Assembly (NCBI GenBank): GCA_004335835.1
Contig: RWJK01001967.1
Location: forward strand, 114,312 to 178,311
Reading direction: 5' to 3'
Length of the DNA: 64,000 nt
Source of the DNA: Scenedesmus sp. ARA3
Taxonomy: Eukaryota > Chlorophyta > Chlorophyceae > Sphaeropleales > Scenedesmaceae
Shown one piece after another: positions 1-15,500 of this stretch (positions are counted from its first letter, which is position 1; each line of letters opens with the position of its first letter). The position numbers were made by a program, and so were the translations under genes. The notes below the pieces were generated by a model. That model did no database searches and was not told where the DNA came from. It saw only the letters and a program-made list of their open reading frames with translations.

Positions 1-175
1 GCCTTGCAAGTGCTGTTTGCTGGTATTGCACAGTGCCTATGTATGTGTGAGTGCGATGCATGCAAATGTCGAGCGATTATGCCTCAATATCCCGTGTGCT
101 GCCTTGCTTTCCAGCACCTGGCTATGCGTCATTCAGCCAGAAGCCCACTGGCGTCTGCACCACACACACTTTTAA

Positions 176-3520
<3,345 letters not shown>

Positions 3521-4817
3521 TTGCCCAGAGCACCAGCTGAGTGTTCTGGGAGGTATGCAGCAGGCGGGTGCCTAACCCGCCGCGCTGTAGCGCGCGCTTC
3601 CCTGTGGAGCTGGCAGGCCAACAGGCTTGCTTCTTACTTTGCAGCAGCAGCAGCAGCAGCACAGCAGCGGCAGTGTTGCAACGGTCTTCCTATGTGGGAG
3701 TGCCGCGAATCTATGTTGTGCAGTCTGTCTGCCCCCTTGCAGTAGTACAGCACTCTTTTTTCTGGGGTATCTCATGCGCTGCAGGGATCCGCAGGCTGGA
3801 AACCACCCACCTGATGATGAAACCAGCATGTGTGCATGGCAGGTGCTGCGCTGGGAATTTGTCTGGACTGGGTTGCAGTTTCAACGCAGGATGCATCTGG
3901 TGTGTGCTTCAGGGCCTTGACATTTACTGACTGCGTATGCGCCAGTAGTACTTGCATTAAGTACGCACTGTGCGTGACAACCCTCAAGCAGCCATAGCAT
4001 GTGAAGGGGTTTTTCATCTGCTGTATGTGTTACTCAGACGCCAAAGCTGTCACCAGGCCCACTGGTGAGATCACATGCATCTGGTGCTGCAATGCTCAGC
4101 ACTGTGTCCGTTTGGTGACAAATGCCAAGGAATTGGATTTTGGCCGAGCGTTGACCTTGGACCAACTTGCTGTGTACAGCCAGGGCGCTCAAGATGTGGC
4201 TCTTGTTGATTGCACAATCGGCGTACTGAGCCGCATGTAGAAAGGGCTATGCATGTTACCAAGATCAGCGTTGCCTCTGGCCCAGCATATATGCGTATAT
4301 ACGGCATGTTGTATGCAACGGCACAGAGGGTTGGCTTTGACATATGTAACGCCCACTTCGTGTTCAGGTCTTCCCTCGCATCCACTGCACTGTACCAATT
4401 TTATACTGCACTGCAGTATGCGACCGTGAGGAGGAAAGCCACAGACAACAAGAAGGAAGCAGAACCCGCGACATGCATGAAACAAGCTTCCAATTTCAGA
4501 GAACCGCCTGCCAAATGTAATTCGACGAGTGTATACACCTTCCCCAGACTGTGCCGTACCGCAGCACACCTCCACACGCCCCCATTTTCCGCGACGTTGA
4601 GAGTATGTCAAGTAATTCTCAGCCAGCCTAGCACCTACTTCATGGTCAGGCAGCACTGGGATGAGTGACTCAAGTGGCACTGATCATATACGACAAGCCT
4701 TACGTTACGTCACAAAGTTACCCTGCAAGAGATGTAGCAGGATCTACACGCAGAACATGTGCATGCCTGTGCAGGCCTACAGGACAGACCATGTAACAGC
4801 AACCACACGTGTGTACA
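3521..4817. other. Intergenic region, no gene recognised
   Basis: This lies between the PDS stop and the stop of the convergent ZBBX-like gene. Short open frames exist on both strands, but none has recognisable protein character, extended codon bias or phase-compatible splice partners. The first few hundred bases probably include the PDS 3' UTR. A short CAG run sits at about 3642-3662. Confidence 0.5.
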
Positions 4818-6763
4818 TCATCCTGCTGTGGAATCGGCTGCAAGCACTGCTGCAGTGCACTGCACCTGCTGCTCCAGCAGCTCCAACTCATCCAGCATCC
4901 GCAGCTGCTGCTGGTGCGCTGCAATGGCTTCACTCGTGGCTGGCGCCGGGCGTACTGCTGATATTTCTATGCATGCTTGGGAGCTTCGGTTGCCTGGTGT
5001 GGCTGCTGCTGGCATGATGGCTGCAACAGCCAGGGCTGCAGCTGCCGCCTGTGTGTCCTGCAGCTGACCTTGCATGCTTGTGAGCCAGTCGCCACCCTGC
5101 AGTCCAGGCTGTGGCGTGTCCCCTGATGCTTCTGGCACTGGCCCCTCTGCTGCCTCTGCGCAGCTGCCTGCACAGGTGCTGCCTGTGATATCTGGGCTGG
5201 CGCAACATCCATTTGCTGCCTCAGTCACAGGCAATCCCTGTGTAGACGCACCACCATCCACAGTGGTACTAAAGCTGTCATGGCAGGCTGCATGTGGTGA
5301 ATCATCGGTGCTGGGTTTGATCCTGCCACTGCTGCTGTTGCTCCTGCTGCCTGCAAGCATGCGCAGAAAGTAGGTGCTGGTGCCACTGCTGCTGACGCCG
5401 CTGATGCTGCCGGCAGCGCTGCCAGCTGAGCGCCCTGCTGCTGAGCGGCTCTGCTCTGCTCCACGGTCTGTCTGAACTGTCATGGCAGCCACCTCAGCCG
5501 GGTTCCCTGTCAGCGTTGGAACAGGACAAACAGATACTCAGCTGGAGGAACTGTTGTTACGAGGCGTGTACATCGACAGGAATACAAACAGCAGGTGATG
5601 CGCCGAACCAGGAATGCGACCTTACTCGAGTCTGTGCTGCTGGTTCCAGCTTGCAAAGTTGCGCTCAGAGTACAGCCATCTGCTTGCAACTTTATGTGGC
5701 AGGCGCACCTTGCGAGTTTGATCGGTGCCTGGCATTCATGCTGCTGCCGTTCAGGCTGTTGCTTGTGCTGTTGCTTGCACCTGCATTCCTCCACTCCCTG
5801 AGCGCCTCCTGGAAGGACTGACCCGCAGCAGCCTCGTCATATGCACCCTGCAGCAAGCCCTTGCTGCTGTTGCTGCCAGAACTGCCGCTCTGGCAGCTGC
5901 CGAGCCGCGGGTCATCACAGCTGCAGGAACCACAAAGTGGCTCAGCCATCACATCGCCTTGCACTGAGAGAACTTTGGATCTACTGTCTCTCATGCTGCC
6001 TGTGCTGTCCCCCCTGCTGCTGCTGCTACTGCTGCTTACAGCTGGCTGTTGCCTGCTGGTGCCTGTGCTTGGTGGGGCGTTGACTGGTGGGTTCAACACT
6101 GCTCTGCCAGTGGTGCTGCTGCTGCAGCGGGCGAGGTCGCCAGATTTGGGCCTTTCTGTGCCCCCACTGCCTCCTGGCGGCTTTGGTTGTCTGCCCAGCA
6201 CAGGCTGCTGTGAGGAGGGGTTTGCTTTGGTCATTACAGCAGTTTGACCAAGGCCAGGTTTGGTTGGTCCGCCTGCAACAGGTGACGCAAAATGAAAGTT
6301 AGTAAGGTTATCCTCATCCATGTTTATAGAGTATGAAAGACACCACCAAAAGGCACCTCAACTCATGTGTGCAAAACGTGTTGCTGGAATGTGTGCAGGG
6401 CTAGACTAGCATTGCAGCTGCAGCACAGTCAGTAGCCAATTACCTCTTGGCTTGGTCAGCCCGTTGGCTGCATTGCCCCAAATTGATCCACCTGTAGTTA
6501 CTGCTGCGCTGCAGTGGCATGCCAAGCAGGCATTCAGGTGTGAGAAGTTCAGCAGATGTACAGAAGGGGCTCTTGCCCAGGTGGCCTGGCTAGTAGTTGC
6601 TGCTGCTTGTGAGAGCTCACATGGCTGCTTCTCGTCGCGCTCGCTCTTGAATCATAGTTGTTTTTAATTCTGCAAGGCGGGCTTCCATCGTTGCTGCCTC
6701 TTGCGCCAATTCCTTGGTAACTTTTGCGTCCAAAGGCTTGGCTCTGTACTTTAGCTTCTGCAT
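4818..6763 (-). CDS. ZBBX-like (zinc finger B-box domain protein 1-like) protein
   Basis: Four phase-consistent exons on the minus strand: 6763-6621, 6508-6444, 6272-5709 and 5506-4818, giving 486 residues. The N-terminus (MQKLKYRAKPLDAK followed by an ELAQEAATMEARLAELK coiled coil) resembles the charged N-terminal helix of animal ZBBX as I remember it. Near residue 250, the stretch LLQGAYDEAAAGQSF-QEALREWRNAG matches the 'SFxEALxxWR' element of that family. The rest is Ser/Gly/Pro-rich and looks disordered, ending in a short Leu-rich helix. I see no clear B-box cysteine/histidine set; a small CGSCSCDD cysteine patch is the only candidate. The start may lie further upstream, because GATGCAG just before residue 3 could be an acceptor. 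ZBBX relatives occur in ciliated lineages, so a flagellum- or basal-body-related role is possible, but that is inference. Confidence 0.55.
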
Positions 6764-7106
6764 CTTTACCAAAATTAAAATGAATAGAAATGTTGCGATT
6801 ATGTGTTTTGTGGGGTACACATGTGTAAGGCTTGCATCGATGCCTGTCTGTGCGGTGGTCAAATGGAAATTCTTCTCCCGCAGAAGCAATCGCTGACAAG
6901 TACCAGTGGGACTGGTGGTGCTCAGCTTATACACCAACCTACATATGACTACGTGATGAGCATTGCTCTGTGTTCCGTATAATCATGTCAATGGCAGATC
7001 AGAACAGCTGCGGTTCTGTTACACGGCATGCAGCACCACACTGTTACTGTAAACAGCGCGGCATCAATCGATTACTTGCAGGATCCCATGGGCCCTATAG
7101 GAACAG
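6764..7106. other. Short intergenic stretch between the ZBBX-like gene and repeat copy 1
   Basis: It probably contains the 5' flank or a further 5' exon of the ZBBX-like gene; the minus-strand frame around 6899-6840 stays open. No dynamin-like coding sequence is present here, which matters because the dynamin gene on the other side of the repeat and gap lacks its C-terminal half. Confidence 0.4.
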
Positions 7107-8081
7107 TGTTGCGTTGAATGGTGTGACCATGCATATTGTGTGCCAGCTGCTGTAAGCACCAAGCTGGCCTGGAATGCAGTAATGCCGACAGCAGCAGTCA
7201 CGCTTGCTACCTGGGCATTCAACCCTGTCAAGTTTCCAGCTCAACTGCTGCCAGCTTGACACACAAAACCAAAACCCTCGCCCGGCGCATGATTAAGCAG
7301 TATGGCAACTGCCAACTGCCCTGCAGGCGAGTGAGCACTGCGCGCAGTGAAGTAACAGTGCCATGCCAGGCATCGTACTGCTGCGTGTAAGCTGCAAGGC
7401 CAGACCAGCCGTCTGCCCTGAGCTGAGTGTATATTAGTGTTTATGGCATGTTGAATAGTATATTACAGCCGGTCACTGCGCCAATGCGTGAGCTGAGCGT
7501 TGTATCGACGAAAGCGGTTGTTCGTTTACGTCACCAGGCCATGCATAACTGGCTTGAAAGTTACCTCACATATTACCATTGTATGTACAGAGTTCGCGTT
7601 GCCTCGGCATGCCCAACCTTGGCTGCCTTTGTTGTCGACATCTGCCCTGCTGTGGCTGGCTGCAGCCCACCACCATGCCTGGCAGTGCTACTGCCTGAAT
7701 GAAGCTTTGACTAGGCATATGTACCATATACCAGGCCACCATCTTTCGACTGGCCTTTGCATGTTGATATGAGCACCTTGTAGGTCTTGGAAGGCACTGT
7801 TTTGGGGCCCCAGGCCCACAGCAGCAACCACCAGCAGCCTCCTGTTTGCAGAGACTTTCTGCCCCCTTGACTAGTATTATGCACCCCTGCTGCATGCATG
7901 CCGGCTGCGGAGTTGGGATTAGAGGTCTGCCCGCCAGGCCATTGTATAGAAGCACTTTGCAGCCAGGGCCTCTCCCAGCCTGGCGAGACCTGACATATGT
8001 TGACCAGCGGTTACCTGATTTACCCCCCTGGCGCTTCGCCCTGCGAGTGCCCATGCGGCTAGAAATAATAATGCGTGGATT
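7107..8081. mobile_element. Dispersed repeat, copy 1 (probable retroelement or LTR fragment), truncated by a gap
   Basis: About 975 bp that align almost base for base with 49554-50519, with scattered substitutions and small indels. Both copies begin at TGTTGCGTT and stay homologous through GCGGCTAGAAATAATAATG. The flanks before TGTTG differ (GGAACAG here, GATCCA in copy 2), so the left edge of the element is well defined and starts with TG as LTRs do. It has no long open frame, so it is non-coding. The right end is lost in the run of N. Calling it an LTR is inference; the repeat relationship itself is read directly. Confidence 0.75.
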
Positions 8082-8131
8082 NNNNNNNNNNNNNNNNNNN
8101 NNNNNNNNNNNNNNNNNNNNNNNNNNNNNNN
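8082..8131. other. Assembly gap (50 N)
   Basis: Exactly 50 N, a common placeholder length for a gap of unknown size. It lies between the right end of the dispersed repeat and an internal exon of the dynamin-related gene, so the true distance and even the join are uncertain. Confidence 0.95.
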
Positions 8132-8960
8132 GCGCAGCGCTGGCAGTGCATTGGTGCCCCTGTCCATGATGTCCAGCTTGGTCAGCACACCTGTTGAAGG
8201 TACAGCAGCAGCAGCAGCAGCAGCAGCAGTCTGTCAAACATCACACAAAAGCGGCACCACCAGGTTGCGCAGTGCTCGCAGTGCATTGGTGTCCCTGTCC
8301 ATGATGTCCAGCTTGGTGAGTACATCTGTTTACAGTCAGCAGCAGCAGCAGCAGCAGCAGAGGGTGTTGTCCGCGACCATCAGCTGTGCCATCTGCAGGC
8401 ACATGCTACCCAACCAAGACCACAACACAGCCTTTTGGCTTCAGAGGTCATCAGACCCTATGAATGAAAACTCAAAAACATCTCACCAATGGTGCGCGCG
8501 CCCTCTGCGTCCACCAGCTGCGCCATCTGCAGCGCGTCGCTGTTGGCCAGGTCGGTGTTGGACGCAGACACGGCCAGGATGATGCAGCTGGGCTCACGGA
8601 TGTACTGCAGGTGCAGCCGCAGCAGCGGCGGTGGCGGCAGCAGCAGCGGCAGAGTAGCAAGTACAGCCTTAGCACGGACAGGACTATGCAGCTGGGCCCA
8701 CAGATGTACTGCAGCAACAACAGCAGGGCAAGCAGCAAAAGCAGCAGCAGCAGTAGCAAGTACAGCCTTAGCGCGGCCAGGACGATGCAGCTGGGCCCAC
8801 AGATGTACTGCGGCAGAAAATGGTGGCAGCAGCAGCAGCAGCAGCAGCAGCGGGTGGTGCGTCCTTCACTTCACCATTACAGAAAAAACACGTCGTGCTG
8901 CTCATCATTGATATGCCTGTCAATACGTGCTGCTACAGCTGACAGTCAACGTCACCCCCT

Positions 8961-8997
<37 letters not shown>

Positions 8998-10471
8998 ATA
9001 CTGTCAAACATCCAGGCTTGCTAAACCTTCGCTGGCGATGCCCACCCGTGCTGCACAGCTGCTGGTCGAATGATCATGCCTGCTGCTGCAGCCGCTGGTC
9101 AAACAGGTACCCCTGCTGCAGCAGCTGCAGCAGCTGCTTTTGCTGGTCAAAAGCTGGTCAAAACGCTGCTGCCGCACCTGCAGCACCATCTCACGGATGC
9201 GCTGCTCGATGTTGCTGGGCTGGTCGCCCACAGGCACCTTGGTGATGCCCGGCAGGTCGATCAGCGTCATGGTGCTGCAAGGTGGCAGCACACACAGCGT
9301 GACAATCATTGCTAGTGTGTTGGCAGGATCCAATAGAAGCCACAGTAACTGACTGGGAATGCTGTTGGCCGCAGGCAGCTCATTCCATTCCAGACGCCTG
9401 TGCAAGCACATCAATCACCGCTGCCCACCGCACAACCAAAATCCCTGCGGCACTCCTTGTTTACACCAACAACACTCACAGCACGTGTGGGCTGAAGATC
9501 TTGAGCCAGGTGGGCTTGCCAGAACACAGCATATAATACATGTGCCACCTAAAAACCCACAGCACACGTGCCAACAACGCAGCTCACAGCACGGTTGCCA
9601 CAGAACGCAACTCACAGAACATGAGGGCTGAAGATCTTGAGCCTGATGGGCTTGTCGCTGATGTTCTTGTTGCCGCCTGACACGCGCTCCGTCTCGGACT
9701 GGATCTCCGCACGGATGCGGTCAAAGTCGTAAAACACCTGCAGCAGCACACCAGAGAAGCATGAGACAACTGCCATGCTTGTGTAGCTGTTTGCGCTAAC
9801 CGCCTGCGGAAAATCAGCGGTTGCTGGTGCATAGGGGTTCATCCTGATGTGTAAGACGGTTGCATTGTCATAGGCACTGCGCAGACCCACAGATGGCTGC
9901 CATGCTGACGCAGCATCTCTCCTTCCACCTACAACTAATGTGCTGCGCACCTTGCCAGGAGCATGCAGGAACTCGCCCCACTCAGCGGGCTGGCTGGGTG
10001 CTGCTGCTGTTGCTGCTGCTGCGGGTGTTTTAATTAGCTGCAGCACCAGCGGGCGCCGCGTGCAGATGTCTGGCCCGCGGGGGAGGAAGTCGCGGCCCAC
10101 CTGCAGGCACAACATCAACACATGACGCTCGTGTCAGCACCGTGAAGTAAGTGACAGCGTAACTTACAGCGCCGCATGATGTGGTGTGGTGAGGCATGGC
10201 TAAACAACAGATGGGTGTCCACAGCACTTGATGTTTGCTGCTGGGGAGGTTCGGCTGCTTGCAGCCACCCTTGCATGCAGAGCAAGTGCTGGCTTTGGGA
10301 ACCGTAGTCAGCATGGTGCTGCCAACAAGGCTGTTGCTGCAGCTTGCTGCTGCTGCTGCTGTGCTGCAGCAGAGCCTCCAGCCTGCTGTACTTCTGAACC
10401 ATCTTCTCTACTGCAATACCTCCCTGGCCTTGCTCGGCATAACGTTTTGCACTGCCGTGCTAGACGAGCAC

Positions 10472-10513
<42 letters not shown>

Positions 10514-11458
10514 ACCAGTGCCTCCAGCACGCTGCTCTTGCCGCTGCTCTGGCTGCCCACCACTGCCACCTGCGGCAGGCCCAGCTTCAGCTCCACAGTC
10601 ACCTGCAGGTGATTGCAGCAGAATATGCGGTTACCGGATTTGCAGCAAGCAGCAGATTTGCAGCATGGACGGTCACCAGCAACATGCGCACAGGCCCAGC
10701 TTCAGCTCCACAGTCACCTGCAGGTGATGGCAGCAATATATGATTGCAGCAGCATGCGCACACACATGTTCAGCACGCATGGCAACAAGCAGCACGCGCA
10801 CAGAGCCGGTACGGGTGCAGTGACCATTTCATGTGTGCAGATGGAGTGTTTGGAGGTCCTAGGCAGTGCACAGGCGTGACAGCGCGGTTGCGCACGCTGC
10901 AGTGCAAGATGTGAACGTTGCGAGTAGTGCAAGGGAATGGACTGCAGCAGGCCACTGCAGCGGCTAGCAACCTGCTATCAACTATGATTGCATGATACTT
11001 TAATTATTAAATGTGTGGTGCAGGCTGTGGCATGTGTGGCATGATGCATGCAATCAGCAATTCAGACCGTAGGGAGCAGCAGCGGCGACATACACATGGT
11101 GCACAGTAGCACAGCCAGCAGAGACCATACAGGAGCAGATGTAATGAATCCCCCATGCACATGTGACTGCTGACACTGCAATCAGGCGCAGCAGTTGGCA
11201 CACTGACAGACTCTCCAACCAATGAAACACCCAAATCAACAGGCCCCCAAAGCTGGGCCAAGCGCGCCGCTGCGCCTGCAACTCAAAGTAATCCAAGACT
11301 ATTAAACCATTGCGCTTAGCAGTTGCGTGATTGGGGAGCCTAGTGGCTCGTAGTGTGGACGTTCATGGCGCACTCACCTGGCTGAAGATGTCCTGCAGCT
11401 TGTTGATCACGGGGATCAGCGAATCCCCCAACACATCTTCTTGCTTTGGCTTCGTCAT
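8132..11458 (-). CDS. Dynamin-related GTPase (DRP3/DNM1L type), N-terminal GTPase domain; C-terminus missing at gap
   Basis: Large GTPase of the family that constricts mitochondria and peroxisomes during fission. Minus-strand exons: 11458-11378 (starts MTKPKQED; an in-frame TAG lies 18 nt upstream), 10602-10516, 10100-9951, 9737-9616, 9274-9178, 8604-8487, and then two alternative versions of the next exon, 8325-8247 (7a) and 8190-8132 (7b, cut by the gap). Visible motifs are the switch-free start [12 protein letters not shown]-loop GSQSSGKSS (G1), [11 protein letters not shown] (G2), [14 protein letters not shown] (G3) and [12 protein letters not shown] (G4). All junctions keep frame. The middle domain and GED, about 400 residues, are absent from the window. 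Exon 7a carries Asp in place of Gly in the MDRG(T) motif but continues into RNLVVPLL, as in plant DRP3. Echo copies of exon edges lie in several introns. Confidence 0.9.
8680..8815 (-). repeat. Two echo copies of the 5' edge of dynamin exon 6
   Basis: The segments around 8680-8712 and 8775-8812 repeat, on the minus strand, the acceptor and first codons of exon 6 (CTGCAG|TACATC..GGGCCCAGCTGCAT). They lie in the intron just upstream of the real exon, which starts at 8604. The copies have diverged by several substitutions and run into unrelated sequence after about 35-40 nt. Confidence 0.75.
9490..9540 (-). repeat. Echo copy of the 3' edge of dynamin exon 4
   Basis: The plus-strand motif GGGCTGAAGATCTTGAGCC followed by GGTGGGCTTG recurs here. 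It repeats the end of exon 4 (coding for [10 protein letters not shown] at 9616-9665). It lies in the intron immediately after that exon in the direction of transcription. Confidence 0.7.
10685..10735 (-). repeat. Echo copy of the 5' edge of dynamin exon 2
   Basis: GGCCCAGCTTCAGCTCCACA and the following TCACCTGCAGGTGAT reproduce 10578-10612, the acceptor and first codons (VTVELKLGL) of exon 2. The copy sits about 107 bp upstream in the transcript and is nearly identical over 35 nt or more, so it is a fully formed decoy acceptor. Confidence 0.85.
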
Positions 11459-12571
11459 GCTGCTAAGGAACGGCTACGTCTATCCCTACTGCTTCCCCCT
11501 GACGTCCCTCCTCAGGAACAGCAGCTGCCTCGGGGTCGGTCAATTCTGCAGCATACTGTCCGTCCAAGGCATCGAAATCGTATAGGTGGGAGCGCGGAGT
11601 TGGATGTACCTCCCGCCAATCCTGTCAACTGTTTCTGGGGTTTGGGTCTCGTGGGGTGACTACGGCAGCGTCAGCAGCCCATTGGCCCAACCATTCACCA
11701 CACGTGAGCAACAATACATGCTTGTATGTTTGCTGCATATGTCTCCACACGTCAACCACAAGTCTGTAGATTGCCCTTGGTTCAAGTGCACCCCGGGGTA
11801 AGGCACAACACTGCAGTGGCTTCTGTCGTGCATAGTAACTGGAAGCATACGTTCCTTGCTTGATGAAAAACAGCATGTTTAAAGGCCGTCAGGGGCTGTC
11901 TAGCTGTTGCATGTAACACACCAGGCCCTGGTGACCAGGGTGACTGCCAGGCCCTGGCAGTCAGCAGCGGCCAGCAAGGAAGCCTGGTCCAGAAAACCTG
12001 GCAGGTTTTCTGATGAAACACGCATGGTTGGTGAAAACACACAACGGAAAAGCATATGACTCTTTGTTTCTTTGATTGAACTGCCAGCATGTCCACCCGA
12101 ACACAGTACTGATCAGAACTTGAAGCAGGCCAGTGGGCAGTGCCCACTCAGCACCTGCAGCTGCTGCAAAGCTAGATATCAGCTCACGTTCAAGCATGAC
12201 TTTCCGAAACATATATCTAATTTGTAGTCACTGCTTGTATGACCCAGTCACCCCGATCAGCGAAAGAAGTAACTGAACAACATGCATACACCATTACCAA
12301 CGCACAATGCATGGCGCATTGCGCCTCGGAGCTCAACCCATATTCAACGGTCCCCGAGCAAAAAACAGGAGGCATGAACCTGGCAAGAGAGTTTGAGCAT
12401 AGGGTTGGGGCTGACAGTGCCGACCCTTGACATTCCTACTACTCGTGATGTTTGCGTATGGCCGTATTGCTGCGTTGACTCTGCACAAGTAACTCGTCTG
12501 AAGTTTAGTATCGTATTGCAAGCGTTTGACTCGCAACGTGCTTTACATAGAACAGACAGTCCTCAGCAAAA
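11459..12571. other. Divergent intergenic region between the dynamin and aminotransferase genes
   Basis: The two genes are transcribed away from each other across about 1.1 kb, so both promoters should lie here. I found no convincing further gene. Short direct repeats around GGCCCTGG...CCAGG occur near 11920-11960. No TATA element is obvious at a fixed distance from either start codon. Confidence 0.4.
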
Positions 12572-15500
12572 ATGCTCTCACACGTTGCCAAGGCTCGCCA
12601 GGCGCAGAAGCTTGCTGGACTTCTGCAGCAATGTACCAGAGGTCTCGCTCACGCGATGCCATCAGACGTGAGCACTTTGAGCAACAGCATTACCACCCTG
12701 CCCTGGAACTCCCAACTCTCACACCCGTGCTTCCTTCCCGTTGCTTCCTTGAGCGCAGGCTGATACCCCATTGCAGGCAGTGCAGGTAGACTACTCATAC
12801 ACACCGGCTGGCAGGAACCATCTGTTTGTTCCTGGTGAGCTTGGGGATTGGAGGGAGGGGCTCGCGACAAGTCTGGCGAAACGCAATGGCGTTTTTTAGC
12901 GTGCTGATCAATGCCTCGACTTTCGAACAATATATTCAGCACTCGCAGCAGCGCTGGAGTAGCAGTGTTGCACATCCACCTGCATAGGTGGTTACAGCAG
13001 AGCAGCAGGACACCTAGCATGCTGCTGCTGCTGCTCAGCATAGGGATACAACAGCAGCAGCAGAAGCAATGAATGTGTTGCACTGGTCATGATATATACA
13101 TCCCATACACCCAGCGCCGGGAAGGTAGAGACAGCAGCAAAGCTGTATGGCACAGCAGTGGTACCTCATGGTACAACTGCAAACACTACAACCTCAAGCC
13201 AGCAGGGTGGTTCACTGCGTGCCTGCTGTACAGCCTACTGCACTATGCACCTGTATGATTACTGTTACTCCTTTACTTTGCAAGCCACCTATGCATGTTG
13301 GCATGCCACAGCACTGCCTTCATCTTGTGTCGCTGATGTGCCCAGGCAAATCTTCCCACGCGTGTGCCTCACCCACGTGCAAGGATAGCATGCAATTCCT
13401 TGCTGTGCATCCAGCCACTACTCACCTTTCCTGCAAACCGTTGACTGCTTTCCTGCACACCAACAACAATTTTCTGCAGGCCCGGTCAACATCCATGACC
13501 GCGTGCTGCGCGCGATGAATGTGCCGGGCCAGAACCACAGGGACCCCTGGTTCGCTGCCTTCTTCAAAGATGTGTTGGCTGACAGCAAGTACGTTTTCCA
13601 GACGCAGGCAGGCACGCCCTTCATCTTCTCAGGTGCGCGCTGCTGCTAGAGTGCTGCTGTCGCTGCTCTGAATGTGACTGGCAGTCTTCTGCGGGCGTGT
13701 GTATGAGCTCTCCACAGCTCTTGTTGAGCAGAGCAGTGGACATGGCACAGCAGGTGCGTGCTGCCTGCTAGATGCTACTGCAGGTGCTGTGAGCCGTAAT
13801 CTGGCCGGCGCGTGAGCCAAGCAGTGTCCTGCAGCCTTGTTCCTTGGTCAAATGTCAGCTCATGTCTAGTACAGTAGCCGTCACAGAACAAGCTGCAGCG
13901 CAGCCTGCAGCATTGCAAGCAGCGTAAAAAAGAATGGTCAAGCGGCGCCAGTGCCCCTACCATCATGCAGCAACCGACACAACCTTCACAAACTGCTGGC
14001 TCCTGCAGGCACCGGCACTGGCGGCTGGGAGGCAGCGCTGACCAACACGCTGTCGCCCGGGGACAAGATCGTGACCTTCCGCTACGGCCAGTTCAGCCAC
14101 CTGTGGATCGACATGATGCAGCGCATGGGCCTGGACGTGACAGTCATCGACAGGTGCGTGCCTGCAATAAAGATTGCAGCATCTGCTTGTTTGCAGCGCT
14201 GGTTGATGGGTGCGTGCCAGGCAGCAGTTCATGCACAGCTGGCTACTGTGCGGTGTAGGGCTGTTAGCTTTTGTGGCTGCTGGCGTGTTTTGCAGCCTTG
14301 CATTGTGTCCTGTGTATCCTGCATGTTGTGGGGACCACGGAAATGATATGTGACACCTACAACTCACAACAATAGATGCATAGATAACACTGATCTGTGG
14401 GGCGAGGGTGCTGACGCGGCCGTCCAGCAGGACACCTTGGCCAGATACTGACAGTGAATACTTGTTATGTGCATTGTGTGCTGTACACTTGCCGTAGGCC
14501 GTGGGGTGAGGGCGCTGACGAGGCCGTCCTGCAGGACATCCTGGCCATATGTATCAAAGATCCTGACACGGTTAACCTATCATTTGTGTGCTGTGCAAAT
14601 GCTGCACGCCGTGGGGTGAGGGAGCTGACGAGGCCATCCTGCAGGACATCTCGGCCGTAGTAATCTAGAAACTGACACTGGTTGCCTGTCATTTGTGCGT
14701 CGTACAAATGCCGCAGACCGTGGGGTGAGGGCGCTGACGAGGCCATCCTGCAGGACATCCTGGCTAAATGTATCAAAGGTACTGACACTTTTCACCTACC
14801 ATTTGTGTGCTGTACATTTGCCGCAGGCCGTGGGGTGAGGGTGCTGACGAGGCCATCCTGCAGGACATCCTGGCCAAGGACAAGGACAAGAAGATCAAGG
14901 CAGTGGCAGTGGTGCACAACGAGACCACCACAGGTGCGTAGGTTTTGTTGTGTGGCAGCAGCAGCAGGCGTCATCGCTGGCTTCAAGCAGTGGTCGACAC
15001 CGCAGCATGCACAGCTGGCCGTGCACAACGACCAGCACGTGCTTGTCTTTGTCAGCGCAGAAGCAGAAGCAGCAGGCAGCAGCAGTGTTCAAAACAGCAA
15101 ACGTGGAGCAGTAGTACACACTGCTGCCTGCGCAGCTGTAGTGACTTTGTGCGCAACTCGGCTGTGATGTTCAGTGTTTGGCTGAAGCAGCTGCGCCTGC
15201 TTGGCCAGTCCAACAAGCGCCCGGCTGTGTGTGGCTGCTGGCACGGACATGCTAAACATCTTGTCGGAGCACGCTGGTCTGCTGTTGTCTGAACATCCCA
15301 TGTAACTACTCATGCAGGTGTGACAAGTGACATCAAGGGTGTGCGCGCAGCCATGGATGCAGCCAGCCACCCTGCGCTGCTGCTGGTGGACGGTGTCAGC
15401 TCTATCGGTGCGCTGGAGTTCAAGTTTGACGATTGGCGCGTGGACGTGGCAGTGACTGGCAGCCAGAAGGCGCTGTCGCTGCCCACAGGCCTGGCGCTGG

